From Psylliodes chrysocephalus (lineage: Eukaryota > Arthropoda > Insecta > Coleoptera > Chrysomelidae): DNA of 64,000 bases. Under the pieces are notes generated by a model. That model did no database searches. It was not told the DNA's origin and worked only from the letters and a program-made list of their open reading frames with translations. The translations under genes and the position numbers were made by a program. Below, one piece after another: positions 44,317 through 55,187 of this stretch; the first letter of the stretch is position 1, and the number at the start of each line of letters is the position of its first letter. Location of the stretch: NCBI GenBank assembly GCA_927349885.1, contig OV651821.1, positions 26,388,704 to 26,452,703 of the forward strand, in the 5' to 3' direction.

Positions 44317-44739
44317 TATATGAAAGGAGAGCATTTAAAATACCTTTATTATTGTTTTCTATTTAAAATATATTTTAGCTAATCTCAAATTATATTATTG
44401 AATTTCTATGAAACGACTGACTCAAATAAATGTTTAATTCGATCATTGTTTTTCTGATTCATGGTTATATATAGCACGAAAACTATTATACACCATATTG
44501 ATCCTAAATTAATATGTGAATCACAAATTTTAATATGGTAAATATTATTATTTGTATGTTATTAAATTTTAAAATTTCACGCACATATTCATAATTTAAT
44601 ACTTCTAAAATAATTAAAATAGATGAATCGTAAATATATTGTAAATTGTATTTAAAAACATTTATCCAATGACTAGTTATGAAAGTGACACATACGAGGG
44701 TTACCTTTTTAGTTTTTACAAAAACAATGGACGAAAACT
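44317..44739. other. AT-rich spacer
   Basis: Nothing supported. Confidence 0.5.
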
Positions 44740-45190
44740 ACTTTTACAACAAATATTTGTCTAAATCAATCCAAATAACGTTCGCCATATGCCACAACAT
44801 ATGCCCACCTGTAAGAATGGATAACGTACGCATACCAACAGCAACATAAGCAAAATACATTGGCCTCCATTTTGATCAATGTCTTGGAAGAAATACAAAA
44901 AATAGAAAATAACTCAATTTAAAGTTTCGGCAAATGTAATGGGTACTAGTTCGACAATCAAAAATCTCTTTCAAGAACAAAATCCTACTTTACAAAACGA
45001 TGCCCAAACCTATTTGGACTTACGGACTTTATCTATGGGGCTTTTCCAAATCAACTTCACTGAACATCATTCAAAGATTTTGGTCAAAAGTGTTATGAGC
45101 GATAACCAGACACTTCACGATAACTTAAAGATTCCTTTCATGCGGGATAAAATCCACCGAGTCAAGTCGCTGCGGGATTTTAAATAATTA
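44740..45190 (+). pseudogene. Jockey-type LINE reverse transcriptase, C-terminal part
   Basis: The plus strand reads FAICHNICPPVRMDNVRIPT, AKYIGLHFDQCLG (family VKYLGLHLDRRLTW) and, after a frame break, KILLYKTMPKPIWTYGLYLW and STSLNIIQRFWSKVL, then pieces of the end region such as TLHDNLKIPFMRDKIHRV in another frame. This is the thumb and C-terminus of a Jockey-clade ORF2, without RNase H. At least two frameshifts are present. The catalytic palm is missing. It ends near 45190, just before the inverted mariner ends. Confidence 0.82.
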
Positions 45191-45244
45191 CAACCTCGGT
45201 CATAACTGTTGTGTTATATAAATTTTATTAATTACATAATAAAG

Positions 45245-45608
45245 ATCAGTCTATAGAGATTTTTGCTTTATGTAACAAAAGATCATGTCTCGTAAATACC
45301 CACCGTTTTCCTCTTCACAAAGTTGGACACTTTTAAGAGTATTTTCCATAACGTCTGTCATCACCTTTTATTTCAGCTTGAATGTTATCCTTTAGGTTCT
45401 CACTGGTTCTAAGCTTACCTTTCTTTGAGATATCTCGAAAGAAAATAATCAGGCGCTGTTAAATCTAGCGAACAAGATGGCTAATTAAATGCTGACAGAC
45501 GTCATGGAAAATGCTCTTAAAAGAGCACAACTTTGTGAAGAGGGAAACGGTTGCCATTTATGAGACGTAATCTTTCATACATGAAGCAAAAAATTTTCAT
45601 AGACTTAC
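45245..45608. repeat. Head-to-head inverted copies of a mariner 3' end
   Basis: 45245-45364 and 45489-45608 are complementary arms of about 120 bp, sharing the GTTTTCCTCTTCACAAAGTT / GACGTCTGTCA sequence. Each arm encodes, in its own direction, a transposase C-terminus: TDVMENALKRAQLCEEGNG on the plus strand at 45490-45550 and the matching peptide on the minus strand. The 124-bp spacer continues the minus-strand transposase upstream (a YFL-like block and ENLKDNIQAEIK). It is either two nested insertions or a foldback derivative. Confidence 0.75.
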
Positions 45609-45634
45609 AACAGACGGATACAACAGATATGAAG

Positions 45635-45956
45635 CCGAATCAAACGCTCCTTCTATACCTAGGAAGACTCCTAGTGCCATTGCTTTGCTTTCCAATGCTT
45701 GCTCAACCTGTTGAGTTAGCCTATGTATGGCTGCATCGCAAGACTTTCCTGATTGGTAGGAAAACTGGTATCGATGTATCGGTTTATCCCGCAGAACATC
45801 GTCCCGTTTATATCTATCGATCAATTTCTCCAATGTTTTTAGGAGAAATGATGTTAGGCTGATTGGACTGAAAGATTTGGTCTCCTCGTAAGACGCTTTC
45901 CCGAGTTTGGGAATAAAGACAACTCTTGCACACGTAGTGTAGTGTAAGTGCTGCAA
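45635..45956 (-). pseudogene. LINE reverse transcriptase, fingers and start of palm
   Basis: The minus strand gives VVFIPKLGKASYEETKSFSP, ISLTSFLLKTLEKLIDRY, YQFSYQSGKSCDAAIHRLTQ and then MALGVFLGIEGAFDSASY. This is RT motifs 1, 2 and A of an R1/I-type LINE. In motif A the catalytic Asp (FLDIEGAFD) is Gly. Similarity stops at about 45640, where the mariner-derived arm begins. It could be the N-terminal part of the same family as 2655-4340, but the two do not overlap, so this cannot be checked here. Confidence 0.85.
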
Positions 45957-46074
45957 AATTTACAATTACAGCTTTTTCTTAAATATTTTTTTTTTATAAA
46001 TAAAAACAGTATTCCACAATCCGTGACTTTACTTTGCTTAATACTCATAAATTATTGTAGTTTTTAAATAGGCA

Positions 46075-46985
46075 AAATTTAAAATGAAAAAAAACATTTA
46101 CATGGCTTTCAAGCAATTCTCGAAACATTTTTTCCATTTCGAAGATGATATCTCTAAAACATGCTTTTTGAAGGCTTTAACAGCTTTATAACGTGATGTA
46201 GATCGTTGTTCGAACATATTTTATTTGACTTTCGTTAACAAGTTTGTCAAGTGATAAATTAGGTGAATACGAACAATAAGACATTAATTCGATGTTTTTC
46301 TCTTTCAAATAATCAACTATTTAACGTGATCGTATTATCATGATGAAGGAGATACGTTGGTTTTTCCTAGTTTCATCGATGACTTCTGGCATACAACTTG
46401 TTCAGCATTAACTGTTATTGGAATCTCTAAAGTTTTTTTTAAGACATGTCCAATACGACCGAAGAAACAAGCAATCAATTTCTTGGAAGTGCTCATGAAC
46501 GAATAACTTTTGTTGGATTCGGCCCATCTTGGAACAACAGCTTAGTGTCCGACTACTCCGACTCGCATGAATATATCCAAGTTATGATGTTGCATACGGA
46601 TTTTGCAGTTCTACAGCCGATTTTTTTACCATTTCTTTACACCAATTAACACGCTTAATTGAATATACTACAGTGTTTGATATGCCTAAGGATACCTATA
46701 TCTCACAGGCCGATTTTCTTTAATCAGTTGCTCACAGCATCCATGTTTTTAGGAAGGCAACCGATTGTGGTCGAACTTCACGAAATTCATCAATGACGAA
46801 AGCAAGACCACGACGAAATTATGCAAACCAGTTGTAAACAGTTTTTTTGATGGCGCTTTATTACCAAAAGGTGAACATAGCGATTCGAAGTATTGTTTGT
46901 GAGATAAGCCTTTATTAAAATCGTATAAAATCATCCAACGAAATTGCTTTTGTAAAAAAATCACTTCGCCGATTTCTGAGCTGTC
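46075..46985 (-). pseudogene. Mariner transposase, full span but degraded
   Basis: From about 46985 downward the minus strand reads EIGEVIFLQKQFRWMILYDF, NKGLSHKQYFESLCSPFGNK and APSKK, the N-terminal helix-turn-helix of mariner transposase. After a frameshift come remnants of the FAEFRRG linker, VIDEFREVRP and MDAVSN-like residues. Near 46600-46500 comes the catalytic middle, with STSKKLIACFFGRIGHV, and near 46180-46120 AVKAFKKHVLEISSSKWKKC, FENCLKAM, the C-terminus. The segment with the last two catalytic Asp residues is largely deleted. Stops and frameshifts throughout. Confidence 0.82.
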
Positions 46986-49179
46986 AATATTTTAAAAATT
47001 ACAAATGTTAAATTTTTGAAAAATAGTAATGTCACATATGAATAGCGCCAGCTAGTGGTCGTTTGTAAAAGGCAGTCTTCGTCTCTATATTACACATATC
47101 TATTTTCTTCAAGTATGGATAAGCTGTCAAATAGTAAAATACGTAGATTTTAGTTTGAACTATGTAATATAAACTACTCAATAATTTAAATTTACCAGTT
47201 TTGTGTTTAAAATGTATAGAAAAACAGGATTTTTAACGAATTTTCTTTTATCTGCTGCGTGGCATAACTTCTAAATCCACTTTAATAATCATTATACCTA
47301 CCTATATTAACTGTCCTAGTTTATCACCTGTTTACTATTTTTGGTTGCTTTTTATCTATTGATATGCAGTTTCCAATCAATAAAATCTCAAAACTGGGAC
47401 GAGTTTAAATTCTAAAAATTCAATTGGAAAAGCAAAATAAAAAATATAATATTCCTTTCTTCATTTTAGCTCCAGACGATTTCTATTTTTATTTTACAGC
47501 TCTCCTACTATACCCTGTATCACAGCTGCATTTAGTTAAAACTTTCTTTTTATCTTCTCCCTCTGCTATATTGACTGTTATGCTCCCGCTCATCTCAACT
47601 CGCTATCCTGCCCTGCTTCTGTATTTATTAAGTTTCCACAATAAATAAAAAATTTACCATTTTTATGTATAACTTTATTTTCTTTTTAAACTTAGCTCTA
47701 ACAAATTCACATAAACATCTCTCTAAAATTCTGCCAATCTAAAATACCAAAATTCCCTTTGATCTCTGCAATTTCCAATTCCCAAGGGACATATAAAAAT
47801 ATTTCTAATCAAAAATCATCCCCCTGACATTCGTTTCTTCCCAACAACTTGATTTCTTTTCCAATTGATTTTCTAAAACTTCAACCACTTCTGTTAAATA
47901 AATTCTGAATAATTTTGAAACTCTGGAATTTCACTACGTGAAAATTTTCCATATCATTATACCTTTAATAAACTGAAAACTATGTTTGCTTACATGCAGT
48001 AATTAATTTTTTTATAAACACAACAAATAATGCAGAAAATATTTTGGATGAATTTGGTGAATTAGTTGAATTTAAAATAACATTTAGTTTGCAAATTTAG
48101 GTCGTAGAAAAAACAGTATCATAACTCATGGAAAAGTGTATTTCCTACACTTATTACATACATATCTTTCCACCCTAGTTGTAATATACTATTTCGTGAA
48201 GTTAAAATGTGATTTGGAACCACTGTGCATCGTACACTCTTGTTACTTGACGTTTTGCCTAAAATTTAAGCCGCCATTCTCTTACGAGTTTACTAATAAC
48301 TTTGCACAGCATGTTCCTCTTTCCTAATGGCTCCTTGACTCGTTTGAGAATCCGATAATTTGGATTACTTGCAGGGATGATTGGAGTAAAGATAATGTTC
48401 CAAAGTTATAATGGTGCGTACATACCGTCGATGTATAATTTCCATATTAATTATAATAAACATTTTTTAACTAGGTTTATTATAAAGCAAACCGTAATTT
48501 AACGGTTTGTTCGTTAGTAAGTGCGACCACGAGCTGATAATTTCACACTTGATTAAATTTATTAAAACCATCATTACGAATGAAATAAATTGTTATTAAA
48601 AAGAAAATGACCATAAAATATAAAAATATTAATTTAAAGAATTTGTTCATTCAAGAATAAAATATTCTCTACTTACCTCTAAAGCAATCAAAATTTATTC
48701 GACATAATCTCATCTTAATATATTTATTACAGCAAACCAAACTTAAAACAGCTTGAAAAAATAACATTTTGAATTTAAGCATTGTTGAATTCATAATATT
48801 CATATAGTATACATATTGCTTCTAGATCTACGACTATTTCTAACTCATTTTGTTTTAAACGCGCTAAACACATGATAAATATATTTGACGTAAGTACAAT
48901 GTATTCATTAATTAAAATACTAGACGAAACACAAAAATACTATTAATGCTATTATCTACCTAAACAATTATTAACAAACAATAAACAAAATTTACAAGCC
49001 TGCCACTAGACTAACATAATGGTCCTTTTCACAAGAAAAATGATAAAAATCGAAGTAAAATGGGAAAATTTTTGTCTTTTTTTTGTATGCCACAGCCAAC
49101 TACCCGTTCCATATAAAAAAATACATACAAATTTAAAGAATTTAAAAAAAAATGACTACGCCACTTACTCCTCTTTCTC
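46986..49179. other. AT-rich sequence without a recognisable gene
   Basis: No domain is recognised in 2.2 kb. A TAGCGCCAGCTAGTGG motif at about 47045 resembles the TAGCGCCATCTATTGG motif at 52265. Confidence 0.5.
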
Positions 49180-49265
49180 CTACGCCGCTAGCATTGTATA
49201 AAGAACTATAGTAGGATAATCGCCATGTAAAAGTTATTGGAAGCAATCGCGCCCGCCATCTATTG
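49180..49265 (-). repeat. Dispersed repeat family E, copy 1
   Basis: GCATTGTATAAAGAACTA and GCCATCTATTG occur here in the order and spacing found, inverted, at 52265-52365. Confidence 0.6.
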
Positions 49266-49329
49266 ATACAATCATTGAACTAACAATTTTATTTACTGGT
49301 TAGATACGCCCTCTACGTCAGATGTTAGA

Positions 49330-49700
49330 ACTTTATAAGTGACAATTCCGTAAAATTAATTGTCAGTATATATTTTTTTAATTATTTAGATTAAATATAA
49401 ATAAAAATTAGTGATTCTTGTAAAGAATCAATAAATAATAGCATTCCACAAGATATTCGTCTATATTTAGAAATAAACTAAAAGCAGTCTGATTATCAGC
49501 GTTAAAAAGTAAAACCTTTTCATAAGCCTTCATAACGAAAATATAGAGTACTTGTCTACGAATCGAAGGGTTCCGAGTTTAAACCCCCGACTGGTTACTT
49601 TTTTTTATTATTTAATTTTATTTTCTAAATTGGTAAAACTTAAATTAATTTCAAAACATTAATTTTACGTTAATAATCAAATTATAATAGAATATTATAA
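49330..49700 (+). repeat. SINE-like repeat, copy 2
   Basis: Shares with 27455-27850 the leader (AAGTGACAATTCCGTAAAAT, TAATTGTCAGTATAT), an AATAATAGCATT block, a worn tRNA-like block ending GAGTTTAAACCCCCGACTGG at about 49575-49600, a T-run and the AT-rich body. The palindromic tail is missing. Confidence 0.65.
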
Positions 49701-49856
49701 GGTCAGGTATTTTTATTTAAATCTTTTGACAATGAAACTAAAAATGTGTGTGTCTAAAGGAGAAATATACCGAAAATAACAAGTATTTAAATTTTGCTAA
49801 TAAATTTGTATTAGGTATGTGTTAAAAGAAAATACATCATTTTGGATTTGAATATA

Positions 49857-50832
49857 CAGTGTGTCGCAAAATGTCTGCACCAAGAAAACGCACAAAATTA
49901 CATTTTTTTAATCTACGTAAAAAAGTGCGAATTAAAATTTTTTTACTAAAAATTTATGGTACCTAACAGGGTTATTCATTATAAATTACCCTCCCTTTAT
50001 GCTATAATTATTATTGTATAATGTTTACATTGACCGAATTTTGTAAAAATGTCATCAAATGACCATATCAGTGGTGTGCATATTTCACAGGATTTAACAT
50101 GAATATTTTTTAATAAGGATAGCATAGATATATATTTTATTCAATTTTCGAAATGATCTTTATTCTTTCCTGATTAATTAAACGTCGAATATCATAGATA
50201 ATCTATGTCGAATATCTTATAAATATTTACACTTTTTCTTTCTCACTGTAAACTACCTATTTTGATTATTTTATTATCAAACATAATAGTTGTGATTTTC
50301 ATAGCTTTTACTTTAATAATGTTAACTTTTTCATGTTTACATTATCAACGTTAAATTACTCGAGAACAGACGGTATAAGATAGGGTTATCAATAATATAC
50401 ATTTGTGAAATTAGAAAAAAAATATCCCAGAAATTTAATAACATAGAGGGTATCCCATTTAAAAAAGTTTATTTGTGTTGTATTCCGTGAAATCTGAATA
50501 AGTGTTTTTATGGTATATTTAAAAAAAGTCAGTCATATTCACAAACTTCTATTTAAAGCTTTTTTTGAATATGCAATAGTGGTTATAAAAGGTGTCTTTA
50601 ATAGTGAATAATCTTGTACATGATCTCAAATAAATTTGTTGAAATTAATTTCATTTGTAAAAATGTCACTTCCGCTTCTCCCGTATTGCTAAACAAAAAT
50701 TGTGTCCAGGTCCAGGATTTGATGGTGGATAATATTAATTCTAGATACATTTTTCAAGTAACATTGTTCTCCTGTTTTTAGAAATAAAGGTTAATGTTTA
50801 GCCAAATTCATATATTTTTTTTGGACACACAG
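49857..50832. mobile_element. Possible small TA-flanked DNA element
   Basis: ATATA precedes CAGTGTGTCGCAAAATG at 49857, and the complement of CTGTGTGTCC precedes TATAT at 50833, so about 10 terminal bases are inverted with TA at both borders. The inside shows no transposase. The short repeats make chance a real alternative. Confidence 0.35.
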
Positions 50833-52264
50833 TATATTTGTATAATATTAAAAACTTCCCCTAGTAAATATTTTGGCTCAATCAAAGTAGATATCTTAAA
50901 TTGATTATTGTTAGAAAAAGTAGAAATAATATTAAATATAATAAAGAAATTAAAAAAATAATTTAATTTAATAATTTGATTTAAAAATTGAAATTTTGGT
51001 TTATATGTATAAAAAATTGTAGATTTTAACTGTTTTTTTTTTAAGTTCTAATTTGATTTTTTGGGGATGCCACACCCTCCATCTCCCTCTAGAAGATGGT
51101 GGTGGTAAGATATTTATACAAAAATGTTGCAAATCATTTCTATTGTAAATATGCCAAGAATAAGATTTTTATGTATTTGTAACTATTTATAAATGCTAGC
51201 CCCACATCCGAACTATGAAGATTAAAGTCGAAATTTTTTCTAAGATCAAAAAAAATTTTTTTTCAAAAAAATTGTAATTTTGTGTTTTTATGTATAAAAA
51301 ATCGTAGACTTCAACTGTTTTATTTAAAAAGTTTTAACTTAATTTTTTAGGAATGCCACCCTCACCATATCAGATAGGGGTGTGGAGGAGTGAATTTTTT
51401 AAAGCGATTTTTATTTTTATGGGATAATACATCCATATACCAAGTTTAGTTTCAATATTTCGACCCTATCCCGAAAGCCGAACCCCAACCAATAATCCTT
51501 ATAGAACCCATTGTGTTTACTTCAATATTAAGAATTCATTTATATTATTTACCAATCATCTTAAGGGTTTTTTTTTATTACATTGTTACGCACCAGATTA
51601 AAGAAATAACCTGTTGTTTATAATTACTTATGCTAAGTACTTAGGTATTTAAATTAAAAATACAATTTTTTCAACACTTAAGAAATGTATTATTATTGCT
51701 ATTATTAATATTATATAATTTATTTTAAATTAATTGGGATAAAACCTGTAAAGGAAACGAAAAACAAAAGCATATTTTCTATTTCATTAATTTCAAAACA
51801 GTTATAAATACCTACACAAATTTTTTTTGGGAACTGGTCTTTTATATGCTGCGTTTGAAAAGTAGCTCGTTTAGCTTTTTTACTCGATGCCGCCCCTTTT
51901 GCTTCGTTTGCTCCATTGATGTGGTTTGCTCGATGTCACGTGACCAAAAAATCTACTCGATCTGCTCGATGAGGTACATTTCAAACGCATCAATTTACAG
52001 TAAAATAATTCAGTAATAAAACATAAACACAACTCATTCACAATACCAACTACCCGTAAACGCACTTACCATAGATATATGCACTAACGCACAATGACAA
52101 ACATTAGATAGAAAATAGTCCAAACATTCAATCACGAGTGTATAAAATTTCATCCAAGAGCTAAAAATAGAAATTTATCGATCGGTCTCAGTCATTCTTA
52201 AAAATTTCTGCTGGACCCTCAACTCCGCCCACTGCAAACGAATATCGACTTATCCATATTCACT
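50833..52264. other. AT-rich sequence with a direct duplication
   Basis: No gene. Contains the duplication at 51000-51390. The minus frame 51880-52065 shows no domain. Confidence 0.5.
51000..51390 (+). repeat. Direct duplication, about 285-bp period
   Basis: TATGTATAAAAAATTGTAGA / TATGTATAAAAAATCGTAGA, then AACTGTTTT, AAGTTYTAAYTT and GGRATGCCAC recur at about 51005 and 51290, each followed by a GC-richer CCCTC stretch. The copies have diverged. Confidence 0.68.
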
Positions 52265-52370
52265 AGCGCCATCTATTGGTAGTATCCATTTCGCTCCAAT
52301 GAAACTTCCATAAGGTGAGACTACTATTTAGTTCTTTATACAATGCCGCTAGTCACAGAATTTAAATATA
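52265..52370 (+). repeat. Dispersed repeat family E, copy 2
   Basis: TAGCGCCATCTATTGG and TAGTTCTTTATACAATGC match the complement of 49180-49265. Confidence 0.6.
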
Positions 52371-52499
52371 TTTGTTCCTCTCGCCCCTTATTATATAATT
52401 AACAGCTAAACCGCATCTAACATGATGCAACCAACATAACATTAATGTCTGATTGGTTGTTCATGACGTAACTCCAACCAACCCTAGAAGTTCGCTCTT

Positions 52500-52608
52500 A
52501 TTTCTACCTTCTCTCATAAACTGTGCAATCTCGGGCACTGTTAAAAAACAGTAGTACTGTTTTTTAACAGTGCCCGAGATTGCACAGTTTATGAGAGGAG
52601 GTAGAAAT
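52500..52608. repeat. 109-bp near-perfect palindrome
   Basis: Left arm 52500-52553 and right arm 52555-52608 are complementary over 54 bp with one mismatch, around the single base G at 52554. As single-stranded DNA or RNA it would fold almost completely. The right arm ends exactly where the TIR of the next element begins and its centre is the last base of that element's target duplication. Confidence 0.97.
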
Positions 52609-53329
52609 TAGACATGGGTAACGCACTAAAATTCTTTGCGTTGATACACTAACTCCGGCGCACTCTATTGCGCCAACTCATTGCGTTAACACAATTGCGT
52701 TATTGCGTCACACCACTGCCTGCGCCGAATGAAGTCGATGCACCTCGGTGTATCGCATGATACCGGTGTTATTCAGCGCGGGCTGTCCTTTTATAAGGGT
52801 CAAACCGGCAAAAACGCAATTGGGAATTTAACTAAATTTTTTTTTTATTATGTTTAAAAATAAACGAAAATATAACAGTGTAATGCACTCATTTTTTTAT
52901 TTCATTGTGTTCGGATTTTACAAAAAATACAAAAATTCTAATTTATATAAAAAGGATATAACTTTTGTATACTAGTAGCCAATCAAATTGGGAAGTACTA
53001 AAAATTAACAGTGTACAAGATTAAAATTCATAAAATTCGACCTACAATCCTACAAATGATGTGACATGTTGCAAAGAACATAATTACTTGATAGATTTTG
53101 GGTAATCTACATTACGAGTTGCATCAATTACGTAAATTAAAATTCTCAACTCGTCACGGAAAACAGAATCAGTGCCTGGCGCATGGCGCACCAACAACTC
53201 GCGATCCTTTCGACTCAGTATCGAAAATTGCGTTGCGCTGATACAGTAGCAGCTGGTGTATCAACGCTCGTAACGCATACAACTGCGTTAACGCAATAAC
53301 GCAACGCAGCGCTGCGTTACCCATGTCTA
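52609..53329. mobile_element. Non-autonomous hAT-like element
   Basis: Terminal repeats TAGACATGGGTAACGCA are identical over 17 bp. Both subterminal regions are crowded with TGCGTT/AACGCA motifs, as is usual for transposase-binding regions in hAT elements. AACAGTAG occurs directly after the right end (53330-53337) and at 52547-52554, 54 bp before the left end, matching an 8-bp target duplication displaced by the inverted copy 52555-52608. No transposase frame is present. Confidence 0.8.
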
Positions 53330-53339
53330 AACAGTAGCA

Positions 53340-53768
53340 ATCTTGATCTAGACTTAAGGTGAGAAGGGTGTACTTGAGGTATGTGAGTTTCCTGCACTTT
53401 GTGGGCGTTAACCGGCCGGCGTTCTTATTTCTCGGTAAAAGTGAATTAAAAGTAATTATCTCGGGGTGTTATTAAGGAAAGCAGTTAGAAAAGCAAGCAG
53501 CCTCATACTTGACGTATTCCAGCATTATTGTGCCTGTGTTTTGTGTCAACAACTTGTTAGTTTTGTTGTATGACAGAATAATATTGTAATAAACTCTTAA
53601 ATGTGGTGTCGCAGTTTGAATACCCAAACCAGTAAAATCTATTCATTAAAAAACACAAATATTGGGAGAAATCAGCCAAATTACCCCATATTTGCACAGG
53701 TCTAGTAAAACCTAAGTGTCGTGGACAACCCACTCTTCACACGTTACAGAATAGAGGAACGTGGAAAC
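53340..53768 (+). repeat. Probable LTR and decayed primer site, second LTR element
   Basis: The stretch ends with ACGTTACA at 53748, followed by AATAGAGGAACGTGG, which aligns with ATTACAAATTGGCGCCCAACGTGG at 11428-11451. Upstream it has an AATAAA signal (about 53589) and transcription-unit-like composition. Together with the purine-rich sequence that follows, this resembles the 5' part of the 11.3-kb element. No second LTR is seen, so the assignment is tentative. Confidence 0.42.
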
Positions 53769-54045
53769 AAGTGCAAATGGGGGAAAGTGGGAAGAAGGGA
53801 AATAAGGAAAATAAGGGAAAGAAGGGGGAATAATGGAGAATAATAATGAATAATATGAAATAATGGGGAAAATGGGGAAATTAAGAAAGGGGGAAAGAAG
53901 AAAATAGGGAATAAGTGTAAACGGGAAGGAGAAAAGGGGAAAATAGGGGATAAGTGTAAACGGGAAGGGGAAAATGAGAAAGAGGAAAAATGAGAAGATG
54001 AAGATAAAAAAGCAAAAGAAGAAAGGGAAACTCAATATCTAAAAA
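53769..54045 (+). repeat. Purine-only-like GGGGAAA-rich tract
   Basis: Roughly 270 bp that are almost entirely A and G on the plus strand, with repeated GGGGAAA units and a duplicated GGGAATAAGTGTAAACGGGA-like block at about 53906 and 53946. The opposite-strand frame (FPFPFT) is a composition shadow. It could be the worn internal region of the LTR element before it. Confidence 0.75.
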
Positions 54046-54309
54046 TACATTTTGGAAGTGATGAATTAAGAATATGTAAGGGGACGTGATGAATCAAGAA
54101 TATGTAAGGCATAAAACGAGATGGAACCAAGTATATGCAAAGTTTAATTTAAAAAGGTGTCGGGAGCTACTCCTTATCATAAAAAGGATCTAAAAAGCTG
54201 TAATAAAGGGTTGAATGTTAACCACATTATTATCTTGTTGGAATTAACAAATAATTTAGGTACACATTATTATACTCTTCACACTGTGAAGAATATTATG
54301 CACTCAGTT

Positions 54310-54600
54310 CCGTCCGTCCATCCGATATCACGTTTTTTGTCTGCACGATAAGTCAAAAACGAAAAAAGATATCAACTTGAAATTTTTAGGAAAAATCAAA
54401 CTCTATAAGGGGACAAAGCCTATTGATTTGGAAAAAAAACTAATTAAAATAGGGGGATAATTGAGGTTGAAATATTTAAAAACCAAACAAAAAACGATAT
54501 CAAATTGAAATATTTAGGAAAAATAAAGCTTTATAAAGCCTATTGATTCAGAAAAAAATCTGATTGAAAATGGAGGTTAAGAGGATTCTGTTGAACTATC
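54310..54600 (+). repeat. Dispersed repeat family F, copy 1
   Basis: TCCGATATCACGTTTTTTGT, CGATAAGTCAAAAACGA, GATATCAACTTGAAA and CTATAAGGGGACAAAGCC recur at 58455-58720 in the same orientation. A second diverged half-copy (54490-54590) lies in tandem. Confidence 0.82.
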
Positions 54601-54914
54601 AAAAGTATAATATAAAATTTCAAGCATTATATCTTCATTCTAGTTATTTTATTGTTTTCGTTTGCACAATATTAATATAAGTACGCGATGTAATTCTTAC
54701 GTATTATTTATTTCTTGTTGAGGATAAAAAATTTCATTTGTCCTATTACTGACGATAGTTTGTATTTTTTAAAAGAGAAATGTTATTAATTTTTAGACTT
54801 ACGGTTTTTAAGTTGGTATAGAGCATCGTAATTACCTGAAAAAAAAAAGATATGAATTTTAAAAGTTTAAAAAATCACGGTTTTGACGAATTTGGAAACC
54901 GTAAATTTTAATAA
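54601..54914. other. Spacer without a gene
   Basis: AT-rich; nothing supported. Confidence 0.5.
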
Positions 54915-55187
54915 GACTATACAACTTATTAGCGTAACAGTTTGAGTGATGCGTTTCTGTTCTAATACCCAAGGTTCAAATCCCGACTGAGGCCATTTTA
55001 TTTTATATATTAGTTAAATTCAAATCTTTGTGTAAATTATTTTAAAAATTGTTATTTTGTCTTAATTAATTTTTAAAACGATGTAGATTATCTTCAGTGG
55101 GTCATAGAAAAAGTATACTCGTGTGGATTGTCCGAATTCTTCGCCATCATATCCACTCTTGTTGTTGTACAAACTACTATTAATTAC
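54915..55187 (+). repeat. SINE-like repeat, copy 3
   Basis: Carries the best-kept B-box of the family: AGGTTCAAATCCCGACTGAG in a tRNA-like block at about 54915-54985. The AT-rich body follows, then the tail with CGTGTGGATTGTCCGAATTC and CATATCCACTCTTGTTG. The part of the tail between the two palindromic halves is deleted relative to 27860-27960. Confidence 0.68.

Noticed and set aside
53712..54035. Minus-strand 107-aa frame full of Phe/Pro
   Set aside because: Composition shadow of the GGGGAAA-rich purine tract.
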